The position numbers and the translations under genes are program-made. This document shows positions 30,040 to 38,945 of a stretch of 64,000 nt of DNA, in pieces. Location of the stretch: contig NZ_CP043476.1 in assembly GCF_009769165.1 (NCBI RefSeq), positions 2,549,001 to 2,613,000 on the forward strand, in the 5' to 3' direction. This stretch comes from Xanthomonas hyacinthi. Lineage in GTDB: Bacteria > Pseudomonadota > Gammaproteobacteria > Xanthomonadales > Xanthomonadaceae. Every line of letters begins with the position of its first letter. Position 1 is the stretch's first letter. The notes beneath the pieces were generated by a model. It had not been told where the DNA came from, ran no database searches, and worked only from the letters and a program-made list of their open reading frames with translations.

Positions 30040-30366
30040 GCGGCGGCACAAAAAAAAGAACCGCACCGTCGCCAATGCGGCCCCTGGGAGAAATCGGAGG
30101 CTGATCCTGCCTCCATCCGTCGTCCTTGCTATGGCCTTCCATGTTCCGGGCGATCGGTGACGCAGGGATGACATTGCGGCGGACAGCGCGGTGCGCTGGC
30201 CGGGCGCTGCGCCAGCAACCGACCACGGCAGGCCGGCCGGTGCCGAGGGCGCGGCGTAGCGCGTGCCGGGCGCAGTGCCCAATGGCCGCGCGCCGGCCCC
30301 CTGCGCATTCACGATGTCCGCATCCGCCGCCGGCTAGGCTGCCGGCCTGATCGCGGGGAGGTCCGC
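30040..30366. other. Intergenic stretch without a recognisable gene
   Basis: About 330 bp. It has an A-run (30051-30058) just after the acetyltransferase stop but no strong stem preceding it on the plus strand. On the minus strand a 5-bp stem (CCGCA/TGCGG) precedes the matching T-run, yet no minus-strand gene is upstream. No repeat family member is seen. Confidence 0.5.
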
Positions 30367-31305
30367 ATGGCAGCACCGCACTGGCGTCTGATCCTCAATG
30401 GCAAGTCGGCGGGCGACGCGCCGCTGCGCGAGGCCGTGTCCGCGCTGCGCGCACGCGGCATCCAGTTGCAGGTGCGGGTGACCTGGGAGGAGGGCGATGC
30501 CGAGCGCTACGTGGCCGAAGCGGTGGCCGACGGCGCCGACTGCATCGTCGCCGCCGGCGGCGACGGCACCTTGAGCGAGGTGGCCAGCGCGCTGGCCCAC
30601 CACGACGCCGACGCCGCGGCGCTGCCGGCGCTGGGCCTGGTGCCGTTGGGCACCGCCAACGATTTCGCCACCGCCGCCGGCATTCCCGACACCCCGCTGG
30701 CGGCGCTGGAGCTGGTCGCGCAGGCGCCGGCCGTGGCCATCGACCTGCTGCGCATCGAGGCCGAGCACGGGCCGCACTGGTGCGCCAATGTCGCCAGCGG
30801 CGGCTTCGGCACCCAGGTCACGGTGGAAACCGACGAGGGCCTGAAGAAGATGCTGGGCGGCCTGGCCTACCTGATCACCGGGATGGGCAAGCTGGGCCGG
30901 ATCGATCCGATCCAGGCGCGGTTCGAGGGGCCGGAGTTCGCCTGGGAAGGCGAATTCATCGCGCTGGGCCTGGGCAACGGACGCCAGGCCGGCGGCGGCC
31001 AGGCGCTGTGCCCGGACGCGGTGCTCGACGACGGCCTGCTCGACCTGACCATCGTCCCGGAGATGAGCGGCGAGGTCGCCGCGACCCTGGGCACGCTGGT
31101 CACCTCGGGCAAGCAGGCCGCGCTGGAGCGGGTCGCGGTGCGCGCGCAGCTGCCGTGGCTGCGCATCGACGCGGCCATGCCGCTGACCTTGAACCTGGAT
31201 GGCGAACCGGAGACCTCGCGGCACTTCCGCATCGATTGCATCGCCGGCCGCCTGCGCATGCACCTGCCGGCCGATTCGGCCTTGCTGCGCGGCCGGGCGG
31301 GGTAG
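30367..31305 (+). CDS. yegS: YegS-like lipid kinase
   Basis: Diacylglycerol-kinase-catalytic-domain enzyme, 312 residues; the E. coli homologue phosphorylates phosphatidylglycerol in vitro. The nucleotide-binding signature [13 protein letters not shown] is at about residues 63-75, followed by [18 protein letters not shown] and [12 protein letters not shown]. Length and motif order match the family; ATG at 30367 has GGGGAGG upstream. Confidence 0.94.
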   Translation: MAAPHWRLILNGKSAGDAPLREAVSALRARGIQLQVRVTWEEGDAERYVAEAVADGADCIVAAGGDGTLSEVASALAHHDADAAALPALGLVPLGTANDFATAAGIPDTPLAALELVAQAPAVAIDLLRIEAEHGPHWCANVASGGFGTQVTVETDEGLKKMLGGLAYLITGMGKLGRIDPIQARFEGPEFAWEGEFIALGLGNGRQAGGGQALCPDAVLDDGLLDLTIVPEMSGEVAATLGTLVTSGKQAALERVAVRAQLPWLRIDAAMPLTLNLDGEPETSRHFRIDCIAGRLRMHLPADSALLRGRAG

Positions 31306-31339
31306 TGGCGCGCCGGTCGCTGGCCCGGAGAGCACGCCG

Positions 31340-31425
31340 CGTCGCGACGGAAGTCGCTCCCACAATGCGACTTGCGCCGCGCCGTCTTCTGGGTGCGCTG
31401 TGGGAGGGACTTCAGTCCCGACTGC
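31340..31425. repeat. Facing pair of GTCGCTCCCACA / TGTGGGAGGGACTTCAGTCCCGAC palindromes
   Basis: Two oppositely oriented members of the family seen at 11.5 kb, separated by about 35 bp in the interval between yegS and trpE (31306-31653). The rest of that interval shows no gene. I could not find a convincing trp leader peptide or attenuator, although trpE begins close behind. Confidence 0.65.
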
Positions 31426-31653
31426 ATCCAGCCCAGGCAGTCCTGTCGCTTTCCAGGCTGTGCAACAGCCTATGCAGTGCAGCGCGGAGGGTCGTCCCTT
31501 CTGCAACCGTTGCCAGTCGCCGCAGTTGCGGTAAAGTAGCCGCCGTGTCCAGCCTGACGACCCCGCGTTCCTTCATTTCCGCTCGCCGTGCGTGGCGATG
31601 GTGGCCTGCAGCCGTCGTCCGCCCCGCCACCGAGTCCCGCAAGGAAAGTCGTC

Positions 31654-33129
31654 TTGATCACCCGCGAGTTGTTCCAGCGCTACGCCGCTGAAGGTCACAC
31701 CCGCATCCCCGTCGTCCGCGAAGTGCTGTCCGACCTGGACACGCCGCTGTCGGTCTATCTCAAGCTCGCCGACGCACCGCATACCTACCTGTTCGAATCG
31801 GTCGAAGGCGGCGAACGCTTCGGCCGCTATTCGATCATCGGCCTGCCGGTGCGCCGCGTGTACACGTTCAGCGGGCATACGCTGGAAGTACGCGATCACG
31901 GCGAGCTGATCGAGCGCCGCGAGGTCGCCGATCCGTTCGCCGAGGTCGAGGCGCTGCGCTCGGCGCATTCGGTGCCCAAGCTCGACGGCGTGCCCGGCTT
32001 CACCGGCGGCCTGGTCGGCTGGTTCGGCTTCGAATGCATCGGCTACATCGAGCCGCGCCTGGCCAGCGGCGACAAGCGCAATGAGCTCGACACCCCCGAC
32101 ATCCTGCTGATGCTGTCCGAAGAGGTCGCCGTGTTCGACAACCTCAAGGGCCGCCTGTACCTGATCGTGCACGCCGATCCGCGCGAGGCCGACGCCTGGG
32201 AACGGGCGCAGGCGCGGCTGGACGCGCTGACCGCCACGCTGCGCCAGCCCGGCGCCGGCTATCCGGTGCCGCTGGCGCGCGACGTGCTCGACGAAAGCGA
32301 CTTCGTGTCCGGCTTCACCCGCGAAGGCTTCATCGCCGCGGTGGAGAAATCCAAGGAATACATCCGCGCCGGCGACATCTTCCAGGTGGTGCTGAGCCAG
32401 CGCCTGAGCGTGCCATTCAGCGCGCGCCCGGTGGACGTGTACCGCGCGCTGCGCGCGCTGAATCCGTCGCCGTACATGTATTTCCTCGATGTCGGCGACA
32501 CCCAGGTGGTCGGCTCCTCGCCGGAGATCCTGGTGCGGCTGGAAGCCGGCCAGGTCACCGTGCGCCCGATCGCCGGCACCCGCCCGCGCGGCAGGACCGT
32601 GGAAGAGGACCTGGCGCTGGAAGCGGAACTGCTGGCCGATCCGAAGGAGCGCGCCGAGCACCTGATGCTGATCGACCTCGGCCGCAACGACGCCGGACGG
32701 GTGTCGCAGGCCGGCACCGTCGCGGTCGGCGAGCGCTTCGTGATCGAGCGCTACAGCCACGTCATGCACATCGTCAGCGAAGTCACTGGCACCCTGCTGC
32801 CCGGGTTGAGCTACGCCGACGTGCTGCGCGCCACGTTCCCGGCCGGCACCGTCAGCGGCGCGCCGAAGATCCGCGCGCTGGAAGTGATCCGCGAGCTGGA
32901 GCCGATCAAGCGCAACGTCTATGCCGGCAGCATCGGCTACCTGGGCTGGCACGGCGATGCCGACACCGCGATTGCGATCCGCACCGCGGTGATCAAGCAC
33001 GGCCGCCTGCACGTGCAGGCCGGCGCCGGCATCGTCTACGACTCCGATCCGCAGAAGGAATGGGACGAGACCATGAACAAGGGCCGCGCGCTGTTCCGCG
33101 CGGTGGCCGAGGCGGCGAAGGGGCTGTGA
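31654..33129 (+). CDS. trpE: Anthranilate synthase component I
   Basis: Large subunit that converts chorismate to anthranilate in tryptophan synthesis. 491 residues: N-terminal regulatory half with LFESVEGGERFGRYSIIGL, and C-terminal chorismate-binding half with SPEILVRLEAGQVTVRPIAG, RAEHLMLIDLGRNDAGRV, HIVSEVTG and TFPAGTVSGAPKIRA. The start appears to be TTG at 31654 with AAGGAAAG 5 nt upstream; no ATG is in range. trpG, trpD and trpC are not next to it; decayed genes follow directly. Confidence 0.96.
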   Translation: MITRELFQRYAAEGHTRIPVVREVLSDLDTPLSVYLKLADAPHTYLFESVEGGERFGRYSIIGLPVRRVYTFSGHTLEVRDHGELIERREVADPFAEVEALRSAHSVPKLDGVPGFTGGLVGWFGFECIGYIEPRLASGDKRNELDTPDILLMLSEEVAVFDNLKGRLYLIVHADPREADAWERAQARLDALTATLRQPGAGYPVPLARDVLDESDFVSGFTREGFIAAVEKSKEYIRAGDIFQVVLSQRLSVPFSARPVDVYRALRALNPSPYMYFLDVGDTQVVGSSPEILVRLEAGQVTVRPIAGTRPRGRTVEEDLALEAELLADPKERAEHLMLIDLGRNDAGRVSQAGTVAVGERFVIERYSHVMHIVSEVTGTLLPGLSYADVLRATFPAGTVSGAPKIRALEVIRELEPIKRNVYAGSIGYLGWHGDADTAIAIRTAVIKHGRLHVQAGAGIVYDSDPQKEWDETMNKGRALFRAVAEAAKGL

Positions 33130-33158
33130 GCGTGTCCGCGCCGACCGCGCGGATCGGC

Positions 33159-33260
33159 TTCCGCCGCATGGCCGCGCGCCTGCGCGAGGGCCTGGCCGCG
33201 GCCGGCGCGCAGTTCGCGTCGGACTCGCCGACCAACCAGCTGTTCGTGGCGCGGCCGGCT
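33159..33260 (+). pseudogene. Possible threonine aldolase C-terminal fragment
   Basis: The reading frame after trpE encodes RMAARLREGLAAAGAQF followed by DSPTNQLFV, a pattern I associate with the C-terminal domain of low-specificity L-threonine aldolases. Only about 35 residues remain and the frame is lost by 33263. Identification is tentative. Confidence 0.35.
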
Positions 33261-33265
33261 GATAG

Positions 33266-33593
33266 TGGTCGCCCGAGGACCGGCGCACGGTCGGCGACAT
33301 GCTGCAGCGGCGGAGCGATGCCGAACGCGCCCGCGCCGATGCCGAGGCTGTCGGCGGCAGCCTGATCGACCAGCGCGCGCGCCCTCGACTACCGGCACTG
33401 GCACCGATTCCGCATCCAGCGCCTGCGGGACGGGCAGTGGCGCAAGCTGCCCGGCGTGGCGATCTGCCAGCTGCAGCGCCGCGAGGGCATCGACGCGGTA
33501 TGCGTCTCGCGCTGGCTGTGGGACGGCAGCGTGCCGCGCGTGCAGGACGACCCCGGCCGCAGGTTCCCGCGGAATGAACGCCGCCGCCGATGA
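33266..33593 (+). pseudogene. Remnant of a TIGR02680 (Wadjet JetC-like SMC ATPase) C-terminus
   Basis: Two frames are needed. The first (33272 to about 33380) gives PEDRRTVGDMLQRRSDAERA; the second (about 33381-33593) gives ALDYRHWHRFRIQRL, then GVAICQLQRREGIDAV and VSRWLWDGSVP. These are strings of the extreme C-terminus of TIGR02680 proteins. The roughly 70 residues that should lie between RDGQWRKL and GVAIC, carrying the ABC signature and Walker B, are absent. The N-terminal thousand or so residues are missing. It therefore cannot be an active ATPase. Confidence 0.65.
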
Positions 33594-33972
33594 GCGCCTG
33601 TAACGCCTGCTCGGCGGTCCTGAACTGGGCCGCGTGTGCCGGCTGTTGCGGCTTCGCTTCGCCAACGCCGGGGCGGACGATCCGCTGGTGTCGGTGGGCC
33701 TGGACAAGCGCGATCCGGACGCGCATCGCGTGCCGTGCCCGTTGAGCGGAAAGCCGTCGCGGCTGGCACGGTCGATGCGCCTGGACATCGCCGACCTCGA
33801 TGCCCGCCTGCGCGCGGCCGGGCTGGCCGATTCGCTGCGCGATGCGCTGGAGCGGTTGGAAGGTCCGATCGCCGCGCAGGCGAAACGGCGCAGGGAACTC
33901 CAGTCCAGGTGGACCGCGTTGGCGGCCGCTGTCGAGCGCGGCCCGCTGCTGCGCGCCGCGCCATCGTGCCGC
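33574..33972 (+). pseudogene. Remnant of a TIGR02679 (Wadjet JetD-like) N-terminus
   Basis: An ATG at 33574 overlaps the end of the preceding remnant, as in an operon, but TAA at 33601 stops it after nine codons. The same frame then reads RLLGGPELGRVCRLLRLRF, MRLDIADLDARLRAAGLADS and LRDALERLEGPI, which matches the start of TIGR02679 proteins. Homology fades near 33970; about two thirds of the gene is missing. Gene order (TIGR02680 then TIGR02679) is as in intact Wadjet-type loci. Confidence 0.65.
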
Positions 33973-34082
33973 GTCCGGCGGCCGCGCGCCACTGGCCCTG
34001 TTCAGCCACTGGCCCTGTTCAAGCGCCACGCCGTATATTGCCCGACACGCGCGGTGGTCCGCGCCCGACCGCCGGTCCCTGC

Positions 34083-36512
34083 GTGCGCTTGCCTTCCCGT
34101 TCCGTGTTGCTGCTGCCGTTGTTGCGCCGCTCGTTGCTGCTGCTGTGCCTGTGCCTGTGCCTGAGCGCGGCCGCGCAGCCGCAGGACGAGGCGCAGGCCC
34201 AGGCCCCCGACCCGCAGGCCTTGCTGAGCCGCGCCGAGCAGGCGTTGCAGGACGCCCGGCGCGACCAGGACAGCGCGGCCGACCAGCAGACCCTGCGCGC
34301 GTTGGTCGGGAAGGTATCCGACGCGCAGCGCGATGCGGAAGCGGCAGTGGCGGCGCTGGTCCCGCAACTGGCCCAGGTCGATGCGCGCCTGCAGCAGCTG
34401 GGACCGGTCAGCGAGGGCGAGGCGCACGACATCGCCGCACAGCGCAAGGATCTCGCCAAGCAGCGCGCGCCGCTGGATTCGGCGATCAAGCGCGGCAAGC
34501 TGCTGGCGGTGGAAGCCGAGCAGCTCGGCGAGGAAAACGAGCGCGCGCGCGCCGAGCACTTCAGCCAGGAATTGTCGCGGCGCTCGGCGTCGCCGCTGTC
34601 GCCGGCGCTGTGGCGGCGGTTCGCCAGCGATTTCCCCGCCGACCGCGAGCGCGTGATGGGCCTGTACCGCCTGAGCGCGCAGACGCTGGATGCCGCCATC
34701 GCCGAACACGGCGTCGGCGCGCTCGGCCTCGGCGCGGTGGTCGCGCTGTTGCTGCTGTTTCCGCTGCGCTACCTGCTGCGCTGGCTGGGCAAGCGCTACG
34801 CCACGACGCGCGCGCCGGGCAGCCGCCTGCGCCGCTCCGGGCTGGCGCTGTGGTTCCTGTTGCTGGGCACGCTGACGCCCGGCCTGGCCGTGCTGGCGCT
34901 GGCCGAGAGCCTGCGCAGCATCGGCGCGGTGCCGGCGCGGCTGGACAGCGCGCTCAGCAGCTTCGTCGTGGTCAGTTTCGCCGCCGCGTTCATGGGGTCG
35001 CTGGGTGCCAGCGTGCTGCTGCCGAACCAGCCGACGTGGCGGCTGTTCCCGATCGACGACGCCACCGCGCGGCAGCTGCGCAAGTACACCTGGGCCACCG
35101 CGCTGCTGGCCTGGGTCGGTAGCCTGCTGCTGGTGATCAACGAGGCCAGCCGGACCAGCGAGTCGGCCACCCTCGCCGCCGACGGCATCGTTGCGCTGGC
35201 CCATGCGCTGCTGATCCTGGCGATCCTGTCCAGCCTGTCGCGGCTGCGCCAGCGCCAGTACGCCGCGGCCGCAGCGCAGGCGCACGCGCATGCGCACGCG
35301 CACCCGCCACCGCTGGCGGGACAGCACGGCGGTGCGCTGGCGCTGGTCGAGCTGCTGGTCAAGGTCGCGGTGGTGGTGGCGCTGCTGGCGGCGCTGCTGG
35401 GCTATCTGCACCTGGGCCTGTTCATCACCCAGCAGATCATCTGGATCACGATGATCGCCGGCGCGATCCGCCTGCTGATGAACTTCGCCGACGATTTCGC
35501 GCTGTGGCTGTTCGCCCTCGAAGGCCGCATCGGCCGCGCCGCCAACGGCGCGTTCGGCGTACGCGTCAGCCGGCTGGAGCAGGCGGGGGTGTTGACCTCC
35601 GCGGTGCTGCGCGTGGGCCTGCTGCTGATCGGCCTGGGCGCGCTGCTGATGCCGTTCGGAACCAACTTCACCACCCTGACCGATTGGTTCTCGGCGCTGT
35701 CGGACGGCATCCGGCTCGGCAAGGACACGGTGCTGTCTCCGGGCGCGATCATGCGTGCGGTGCTGGTGCTGATCCTCGGCTTGGTGGTGATGCAGTCCCT
35801 GCATGGCTGGCTGGTCAAGACCTATCTGCCGAAGACCGAGCTGGACGACGGTTCGCGCAATTCGATCAGCACCGTGGCCCGCTATGTCGGCATCCTGCTG
35901 GCCGCGCTATGGGCGCTGGCCGCGCTGGGCATCGGCGTGGAGAAGATCGCACTAGTGGTCAGCGCGCTGTCGGTGGGCATCGGCTTCGGTCTGCAGTCGA
36001 TCACCCAGAACTTCGTGTCCGGCCTGATTCTGCTGGCCGAGCGCCCGGTCAAGATCGGCGACTGGATCCGGATCGGCGACCAGGAAGGCGACGTGCGCCG
36101 GATCAGCGTGCGTTCCACCGAGATCCAGGTCGGCGATTTTTCGACGTTGATCGTGCCCAACTCCGAGCTGATCACCAAGATCCTGCGCAACATGACCATG
36201 GCCGGGCCGCTGGGGCGGATGCAGATCCAGTTCGCGGTGTCGCTGGGCACCGACGTGGTCAAGCTGCGCGAGCTGCTGCTGGAACTCTACCTCGCCCACC
36301 CGGGCGTGCTGGAGGATCCGGCGCCGTCGGTGTTCATCGATTCCATCGACAGCGGCCACATCACCCTCAACAGTTTCGCCTACGTCGGCAATCCGCGGCT
36401 GAGCTACGGCATCCGCAGCGATCTGTTCTTCAGCCTGCTGCAGCGCCTGGCCGAAGAGGGCATCGCGCTGGAATCGCCGCAGGAACTGCGGCTGCTGCGC
36501 AAGGAGCCGTGA
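34083..36512 (+). CDS. MscS-family mechanosensitive channel with DUF3772-like domain
   Basis: About 809 residues. A signal peptide (SVLLLPLLRRSLLLLCLCLCL) leads to a coiled periplasmic domain to about residue 190 (DUF3772-like), then about ten helices, and the MscS core near 600-680 with GIGFGLQSITQNFVSGLILLAERPVKIGDWI. The C-terminal cytosolic domain ends in QELRLLRKEP. These large members release solutes on hypo-osmotic shock. No ATG lies near the signal; GTG at 34083 is chosen with TTG at 34089 as alternative. A His-rich loop (QAHAHAHAHPPP) is an oddity. Confidence 0.88.
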   Translation: MRLPSRSVLLLPLLRRSLLLLCLCLCLSAAAQPQDEAQAQAPDPQALLSRAEQALQDARRDQDSAADQQTLRALVGKVSDAQRDAEAAVAALVPQLAQVDARLQQLGPVSEGEAHDIAAQRKDLAKQRAPLDSAIKRGKLLAVEAEQLGEENERARAEHFSQELSRRSASPLSPALWRRFASDFPADRERVMGLYRLSAQTLDAAIAEHGVGALGLGAVVALLLLFPLRYLLRWLGKRYATTRAPGSRLRRSGLALWFLLLGTLTPGLAVLALAESLRSIGAVPARLDSALSSFVVVSFAAAFMGSLGASVLLPNQPTWRLFPIDDATARQLRKYTWATALLAWVGSLLLVINEASRTSESATLAADGIVALAHALLILAILSSLSRLRQRQYAAAAAQAHAHAHAHPPPLAGQHGGALALVELLVKVAVVVALLAALLGYLHLGLFITQQIIWITMIAGAIRLLMNFADDFALWLFALEGRIGRAANGAFGVRVSRLEQAGVLTSAVLRVGLLLIGLGALLMPFGTNFTTLTDWFSALSDGIRLGKDTVLSPGAIMRAVLVLILGLVVMQSLHGWLVKTYLPKTELDDGSRNSISTVARYVGILLAALWALAALGIGVEKIALVVSALSVGIGFGLQSITQNFVSGLILLAERPVKIGDWIRIGDQEGDVRRISVRSTEIQVGDFSTLIVPNSELITKILRNMTMAGPLGRMQIQFAVSLGTDVVKLRELLLELYLAHPGVLEDPAPSVFIDSIDSGHITLNSFAYVGNPRLSYGIRSDLFFSLLQRLAEEGIALESPQELRLLRKEP

Positions 36513-36582
36513 GCGCGGTGGACGGCATTTGCGACGTGTGCGGTCCCGGTGCGCTAATCGATCGGGAAAGCCTGGATTCCAC

Positions 36583-37248
36583 TCATACGCTGAAGTTGAA
36601 TGCGACCGAGATACGGGGCCGCGAACCGGTAAACAGATTGACCGAGTGCAGGAGCCAGGAAGGGAACATGACCAATGCGCCGCTCTCGGGGGCAATGGAC
36701 GTCGTCAACCCTGCACTCAGGCAGCCTGCGATTCGGATCTTGAGTTCTGGATTGTAAAGAGACGGCATGACGCCTCTTGGGTCGAGAAACTGGAGTTCTC
36801 CGCCAGGATCCTGGCCATCGCCAGAACCATCATCCACCCAGTAGACGCCGGACCAGAATGCACCGGGATGGGCATGCTGGGCGTTCGAATCTCCGGCAGT
36901 GTTTACATTGGCCCATGCGTTTATTTTCCACTCGAAATCGGGCACGAGCAATCCGTGCTGCGGATGGTGGACGGCCGTCAACTCGTAGGCCAGATCCTTG
37001 GCGAACGATGTCAGTGCCATGGCTCCTTCGCCATGCCAGTTGTTGAAGTCCGCACTGGATTGCCATCCTCCCGAATTGCTGTGACGCACGCCGGTCGGGT
37101 TCTGGGCCCTGTTCCGATCGATTTCTTCTTTCAATACTTCATTCAGGAGTTCGGCTGCCGGGTGCGTGATCTGGGCGACGGGCGTGGCAAACAACCGGTG
37201 TATCTTGATCTGCTCAGGTTCAACGAGTTTTGGATAAGGCGACATCAT
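36583..37248 (-). CDS. 2OG-Fe(II) oxygenase family protein (TIGR02466-like)
   Basis: 221-residue double-stranded beta-helix oxygenase. Metal-binding candidates are HAHPGAFWSGVYWV and the C-terminal FPSWLLHSVNLFTGSRPRISVAFNF, whose His and Arg would bind iron and 2-oxoglutarate. TIGR02466 proteins are uncharacterised hydroxylases, also common in cyanophages. Base composition is visibly lower in GC than its neighbours, suggesting later acquisition. The start is ATG at 37248 or 37245. Confidence 0.85.
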   Translation of the reverse strand: MMSPYPKLVEPEQIKIHRLFATPVAQITHPAAELLNEVLKEEIDRNRAQNPTGVRHSNSGGWQSSADFNNWHGEGAMALTSFAKDLAYELTAVHHPQHGLLVPDFEWKINAWANVNTAGDSNAQHAHPGAFWSGVYWVDDGSGDGQDPGGELQFLDPRGVMPSLYNPELKIRIAGCLSAGLTTSIAPESGALVMFPSWLLHSVNLFTGSRPRISVAFNFSV

Positions 37249-37674
37249 CGAGGTTCCTGATATTCACTGGAGGTTTTGATGCAAGCGCATTGCTGTTCTG
37301 CTGGCGCTTCCACGAAACCGCGACGCTCGCCGCTGCGAGCGTCGCGATTGAACCGCTCCTGCAGGAACACGCCATCGGCTTCATGGCACCATTCCGGGTC
37401 CATGCCCTGGAGCGTGTCATCCATCCCCGAGCGGATCGCGCCACGCTTGCGCGTGCATGCGGCAAAAGGAAGGAAGGAAGTGAACGGCGTGTCCACGCAC
37501 CCGCCATGATACGGCAGCGTGCACCCGCGACAGCGGCCCAGCAGGTTGGGGCCTGTCAGGCGCCAGCCGGCGCCGCGCGGCTTGACCTGACCACCCGTCA
37601 GGCGCCGCGCCGCGCAGCACCGGCCGGCGACCTGACAGGCCCAGCGCGACCTGCCCGGGAATCGACGACGCGCC
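37249..37674. other. Gene-free interval with degraded repeats
   Basis: About 425 bp. Contains a GTCGCGATTGAACCGCTCCTGCAGGA element (37341-37366) and several CTGTCAGGCGCC/GGCCTGTCAGG units that merge into the 63-bp repeat at the right end. The open frame on the reverse strand here is partly made of the repeat and shows no family resemblance, so I do not call it a gene. Confidence 0.55.
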
Positions 37675-37679
37675 CTAGC
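37617..37679. repeat. 63-bp dispersed repeat, copy B
   Basis: Partner of 11351-11413. It covers the 3' flank and last bases of the ABC1-kinase pseudogene. Shared units such as GCGACCTGACAGGCCC also occur singly a little to the left, hinting at a local tandem origin. Confidence 0.6.
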
Positions 37680-38756
37680 GCCGCCCGCGTTCCTCGCGCA
37701 CCCGCGTGCGGCGGGCGAACAGCACCGCGCTGGCGACGATGCCCAGGCCCAGCACCACGCCGGGCAGGAACAGCACCATCGCGATGGCCGGATAGCCGAA
37801 CAGCTTGGCGCCGGTGTCGATGCGCATCATCTGCGTGGAGGCCAGGATCAGCGCGGCGGTGACGATGCCGGCGGCGACGCGGTTGGCGATCTTCTGCAGG
37901 CTTTCCATCAGCCGCACTCCTCCACCCCGGCCACGCGCACCTGCAGGCGGTTGTCGGTGGCCAGCGACAGGATGTCCGACAGCTTGCGCGGGCCTTCGCG
38001 CAGCAGCGCCTGCAGCTCCATCGCCTCGCTCGCCAGGTTCGCCGCCGACAGCGATTTCTTCAGCCGCGCGCGCATCACGTGCTGCAGCTGGTCCTCGACC
38101 ACGCTGCGCGTGTCCAGGTTGGGCGACAGCGCCCGGCACACCGCTTCCAGGTTCAGCAGCGCCTTGCCGAACTCGGCCAGCCAGTCGGCGAAACGGATGC
38201 GCCGGCCCAGCCCGGTCAGCTTGTCGGCGGCGTTGGCGAAGCTCTTCAGCACCTCCAGGTCCGAGCGCACCTGCGCGGCCATCTCGGGCTTTTGCACCTT
38301 GATCGCCACCGGCGTGCCGTCGCGCAGCGCGGCGCGGTGCACCTGCGCCAGCGACGCGCTGCCCAGCGGGGTGTCGTCGAAGGCGGAGAAGGCCTTGTTC
38401 ACCGCCACCCCGAGTTCGGCCTCGACGATCTCGCGGATGCGTTCCACCGGGATCGGCGCGGTGTTTTCCTGCATCCGTTCCAGCGCGGTGGCGAATTCCG
38501 GCGGCACCACGTCCGGACGCGTGGACAGCATCTGTCCGAGCTTGACGAAGGTCGGGCCGAGCGCTTCCAGGTCGGTGACGAACTGCTCGGGCGTGCCTTC
38601 CGGCGGCAGTTCCTGCACGCCGTCGGCGGCCCGCACGTCCATGCCGGAGAACACCCCCGAGCTGCGGTAGCGCAGCAGCAGGCGCAGGATCTGGGTGCGG
38701 CGGCTGAGGCCGCCGACCACGTGCGGAGTGTCCGCAGCGTCGGGCGTCGCGCTCAA
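37675..38756 (-). pseudogene. ABC1/UbiB-family kinase with catalytic core deleted
   Basis: The N-terminus is normal: LEALGPTFVKLGQMLSTRPD (the KxGQ motif), then TPLGSASLAQVHRA (the A-rich loop) and VAIKVQKP. At GKALLN the sequence jumps to LEAVCRALSPNLDTR, which in intact proteins follows GKTLLN some 200 residues later. The lost part holds the catalytic and metal-binding residues. A one-base frameshift at about 37909-37915 then separates the C-terminal membrane segment (MESLQKIANRVAAGI). The TTG at 38756 is the likely start. Family members support ubiquinone synthesis or lipid homeostasis; this copy should be dead. Confidence 0.8.
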
Positions 38757-38945
38757 GGGTCGGCTCCGGGAATGGCGGGGATCGCGAACGCCAGTGTGGC
38801 CGGGGCCGGGGCGTCGTGCGGTGAACCTGCGGTCGTTGTCGCCGCGGTGGCGCCGCGCCGGCGGACACGGGCCAGAACATGTTGCCGTGCCGGCTGTTGT
38901 AGAATGCGCTGCTTAGGCACACGTTGCCGATATCCAGGATATGCC

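Noticed and set aside
30051..30070. A-run after the acetyltransferase gene as a terminator
   Set aside because: On the plus strand it is A-rich, not T-rich. On the minus strand the stem is only 5 bp and no gene ends there.
31306..31653. trp leader peptide and attenuator before trpE
   Set aside because: No short frame with adjacent Trp codons followed by alternative stems was found; the stems present belong to the dispersed repeat family.
37245..37496. Reverse-strand 83-codon frame upstream of the 2OG oxygenase
   Set aside because: Part of it is translated repeat sequence and no family resemblance or convincing ribosome site is seen.
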